A stretch of DNA of 21,744 nucleotides from Reticulomyxa filosa (taxonomy: Eukaryota; Foraminifera; Reticulomyxidae), in assembly GCA_000512085.1 (NCBI GenBank), contig ASPP01024359.1:1-21744 (forward strand), in the 5' to 3' direction. This document shows positions 19,460-21,744 of the stretch, one piece after another (positions within the stretch are counted from its first letter, which is position 1; every line of letters starts with the position of its first letter). The position numbers and the translations under genes are program-made. The notes under the pieces are model-generated. The model was not told the origin of the DNA. It was given only the letters and a program-made list of their open reading frames with translations, and made no database searches.

Positions 19460-20692
19460 ATGGGTAGTTGTACTTGTATAGGTGATCCTCAGGATGAAAT
19501 GGTGGGAGAAGAGCTAGCGGAAGCAAAGCGAAAAGACAACATGATCTTGAAAGTACTGTTATTAGGAGCCGGAGGAAGTGGAAAATCAACCTTTTTCAAA
19601 CAGCTCAACAATACCTATGGTGAAGGATACTCTGAGTTACAACGAAGTGTGTATAAGATACAAATCTATCGACAAATAGTGGAAAATATGCAACAACTGA
19701 TTATCCAGAGTGAACAAATCGAAAAGGGATACCTGGTATCAGGTAGTGACGAGGAAGACGTGAAAACAATAGGCATCGACTCAAAGGAGAAGCATTTATA
19801 TGCAATGGACAAATCCTTTGCAACAGCAGCGAACTATGTCTTAAAATTTCCTGAATTTGGGATCCTGGATGAGACAATAGTGAAACATATTAACAATTTG
19901 TGGAACAATTGTTACGTACATTTTAATTCTTCCAAAAAAAAAAAAAAAAGGGGCGTATGAACTCTGAAGTATTGCCAATATTTGGGTGTTGGATTAGGTG
20001 AAGCTATTCATAGAATCTTTGAACATCGCAACAAACTTGCCGTGGCAGACTCGACAGAATACTTTTTTAAAAATATAACCCGAATTGGAGCGAAGGACTA
20101 TGTGCCAACAACCGAAGATGTGCTGTTGGTGCGATATCGCACGACGGGGATGACGGAAAAGACGTTCGAAATCAATGCAGGACGCATGAAGGTTGTGGAC
20201 GTTGGTGGACAACGAAATGAGAGAAAAAAGTGGATTCACTGCTTTGAACACGTAAATGCGGTTATCTTTGTGGTTTCGTTGACTTGCTATGACGAAGTTC
20301 CTTTTGAAGATGTCACCGATCTAAATGTCAGCATCTATGAAAAGAATAATATGATCGAAAGCCTCGATGTGTTTGAGCATACATTACGTTATCCCTGTTT
20401 CGAGGCTACCCCGTTCATTCTATTTTTTAATAAGTTTGACTTGTTTCAAGAAAAAATTAAACACACACCTATCACTCGAGCTTTTCCGGATTTTCAATCA
20501 GACACGGATGATGTCCAACTTTCCATTGATTACATACGCCAAAAGTTTTTAGACAAAGCATCGCCCACTAGCACTCGTCCTTTTTTTACCCATGTCACTT
20601 GTGCAACAGATCAAGAAAATGTTAAACGAGTTTTTAATGATGTGCAAGTCTGTCTCGTTAGTTCCAATTTGGGCGGTGCTGATCTAGTTTAA
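19460..20692 (+). CDS. Heterotrimeric G-protein alpha subunit (2 exons)
   Basis: GTP-binding alpha subunit that couples membrane receptors to effectors at the plasma membrane. Exons 19460-19910 and 19998-20692 give 381 residues; the 87-base intron is in phase. The N-terminus MGSCTC offers Gly2 for myristoylation and Cys4/6 for palmitoylation. Motifs: P-loop GAGGSGKST (36-44), catalytic Arg R196 and Mg-binding T199 in RYRTTG, switch II DVGGQRNERKKWIHCFE (218-234) with catalytic Q222, NKFD (295-298) in place of NKKD, and TCATD (351-355). The Glu that normally stands fourth in the P-loop (GAGESGKS) is Gly here. An insertion rich in acidic residues lies in the helical domain (about residues 85-110). 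The C-terminus ends GGADLV without the Cys four from the end, so it is not a pertussis-toxin type substrate. The junction was chosen because it alone joins LWNN to the next helix without an excess insert. Confidence 0.93.
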
Positions 20693-21744
20693 CATCTACA
20701 AATGATAGAATCTGTGCAGACATACTTTTCCAAGCGGAAAAGCATATTTCAAAGTTTTTTCCATATTTTACTATCATTGAATCCTATTACGTCTTCTTTA
20801 CCCTTTTTTAGTGTAATTTTTGCCTATTTGTAGTCATTTTTTTTTGTCATTATTGATGCATTGAACTTTTTTCTCTAATCAACAAAAAGGCATTTTCATA
20901 AAAACCTCTGTCCATAAACTTTCCTTTACACAATCTTCAAGAATTGAAATAGGTTTGTTGCATGGCAACATTAAAAAATTTAGTATACAAAAACTTTCGG
21001 TCTTATCTAGCATACGTATCTTATTAAAAAAGTGTTTAAAAAAAAAAGGACGCCAAAACGGAGGCATTCGACAATAAGTTTTAAAAGCTTTGAATGATTT
21101 CATATACTTTTTTGACCACTCAAAACGCTGTAATATGGATTATACACGTTGTCTTGCGTTTGTTGGCCGATAAAAAATGCTTTATGGCTGAAAGCCTGAC
21201 GAGTCAAGGACGGTTTACTTTCAAAACCCAGTTCAATTCTGCGCGATATAAATACTCATCCCGTAAGAACAAGAGCGCAATAACATTCATTGTTGGAGAA
21301 GCATTGTTTATCATTTTCATCAGCCTATTTTCTCGTTCTTGCCATCCATAATCTTGCTACGAACAAAGGGATGAATTAAAATTTGACATTTATGAAATAC
21401 CCAATAGAGTTCCACTTTCACTCATTTGGAACATTCTCTAACAAAAGAGGAAAATCTTCGAACAATTTATGGGGACAAACTATTACCACTAACACTGTCA
21501 GCGATCCCAAAATCTCGGACACACTGTTCCTATGGATTATATTTATCACTGGAAAAATTGTAGTGGCTCCTTGAACAAATCATGTATTTCCATTCCTATT
21601 GACTCCAACACGTCCAAGAAATGTTTCAAATTTGGAGTTCATCCTTTTTATCCATGTCCACCACTATTGCTGGATAAATTTCAAAGAAATAATTTTCATA
21701 TGTGCATCCACTTCGTGTTCTTTTTACTATTTTGTTTTTGCTTT
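20693..21744. other. Terminal region, no gene recognised
   Basis: After the G-alpha stop codon the sequence is AT-rich. It holds an 85-codon plus-strand frame (21094-21351, from a non-ATG start) and a 74-codon minus-strand frame (20879-21103), neither with recognisable domains. The first part is 3' UTR of the G-alpha gene. The far end could carry an exon or retroelement fragment of a gene lying beyond the window, but nothing specific supports it. Confidence 0.4.

Noticed and set aside
21094-21351. 85-codon open frame near the right end
   Set aside because: It starts at a non-ATG codon, has no domain or splice context, and its composition is like the surrounding non-coding DNA.

Overview
The window is AT-rich nuclear DNA from a unicellular eukaryote. 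Genes are compact and rich in introns, with GT-AG introns of mostly 60-200 bases plus a recurring class of exactly 28 bases. All three standard stop codons are used. Asn runs occur in proteins and homopolymers are frequent. The style (A-rich 3' splice sites, decayed retroelement sequence, signalling and cytoskeletal proteins of protist type) fits a rhizarian, most likely a foraminifer such as Reticulomyxa filosa. That identification is recognition and inference, not proof.

Layout. 1-1.9 kb: no intact gene, only a frameshifted RNase H-domain remnant that looks like retroelement decay. 1.9-3.6 kb (minus): a five-exon SMAP-type ArfGAP. 3.9-5.0 kb (plus): a TPR-like protein with one membrane segment near its C-terminus, divergent from the ArfGAP. 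5.0-6.1 kb: T-rich spacer with a weak minus-strand gene candidate. 6.1-8.4 kb (plus): a coiled-coil protein with an Asn run. 8.8-9.2 kb (plus): a small single-pass membrane protein. 9.7-13.4 kb (minus): a full-length seven-exon SERCA-type P-type ATPase homologue. 13.6-19.1 kb (plus): a fifteen-exon gene for a probably acylated EF-hand/HEAT/TOG protein of about 1343 residues. 19.5-20.7 kb (plus): a heterotrimeric G-protein alpha subunit. 20.7-21.7 kb: nothing recognisable.

The two strongest discoveries are neighbours that share a divergent 269-base promoter region. The SERCA homologue keeps the whole fold over about 979 codons with every exon junction in phase. It has nevertheless lost or altered almost every catalytic signature (TGES, DKTGT, TGDN, DGVNDAP) and most calcium ligands, so it looks like a pseudo-pump rather than a pump. 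The neighbouring gene begins with a Gly-Cys-Cys dual-acylation start and carries two related EF-hand-like modules. Each is followed, at the same intron position, by alpha-helical repeats; the second set is a clear CLASP-type TOG domain. I know of no described protein with this layout. A membrane-tethered, possibly calcium-responsive microtubule regulator would make sense in a cell with very fast microtubule dynamics, but that function is inferred.

Exon boundaries were assigned by hand from splice sites, reading-frame phase and homology. Five genes (ArfGAP, ATPase, EF/TOG, G-alpha and, apart from one disputed junction, the coiled-coil gene) assemble into a consistent frame across all exons.
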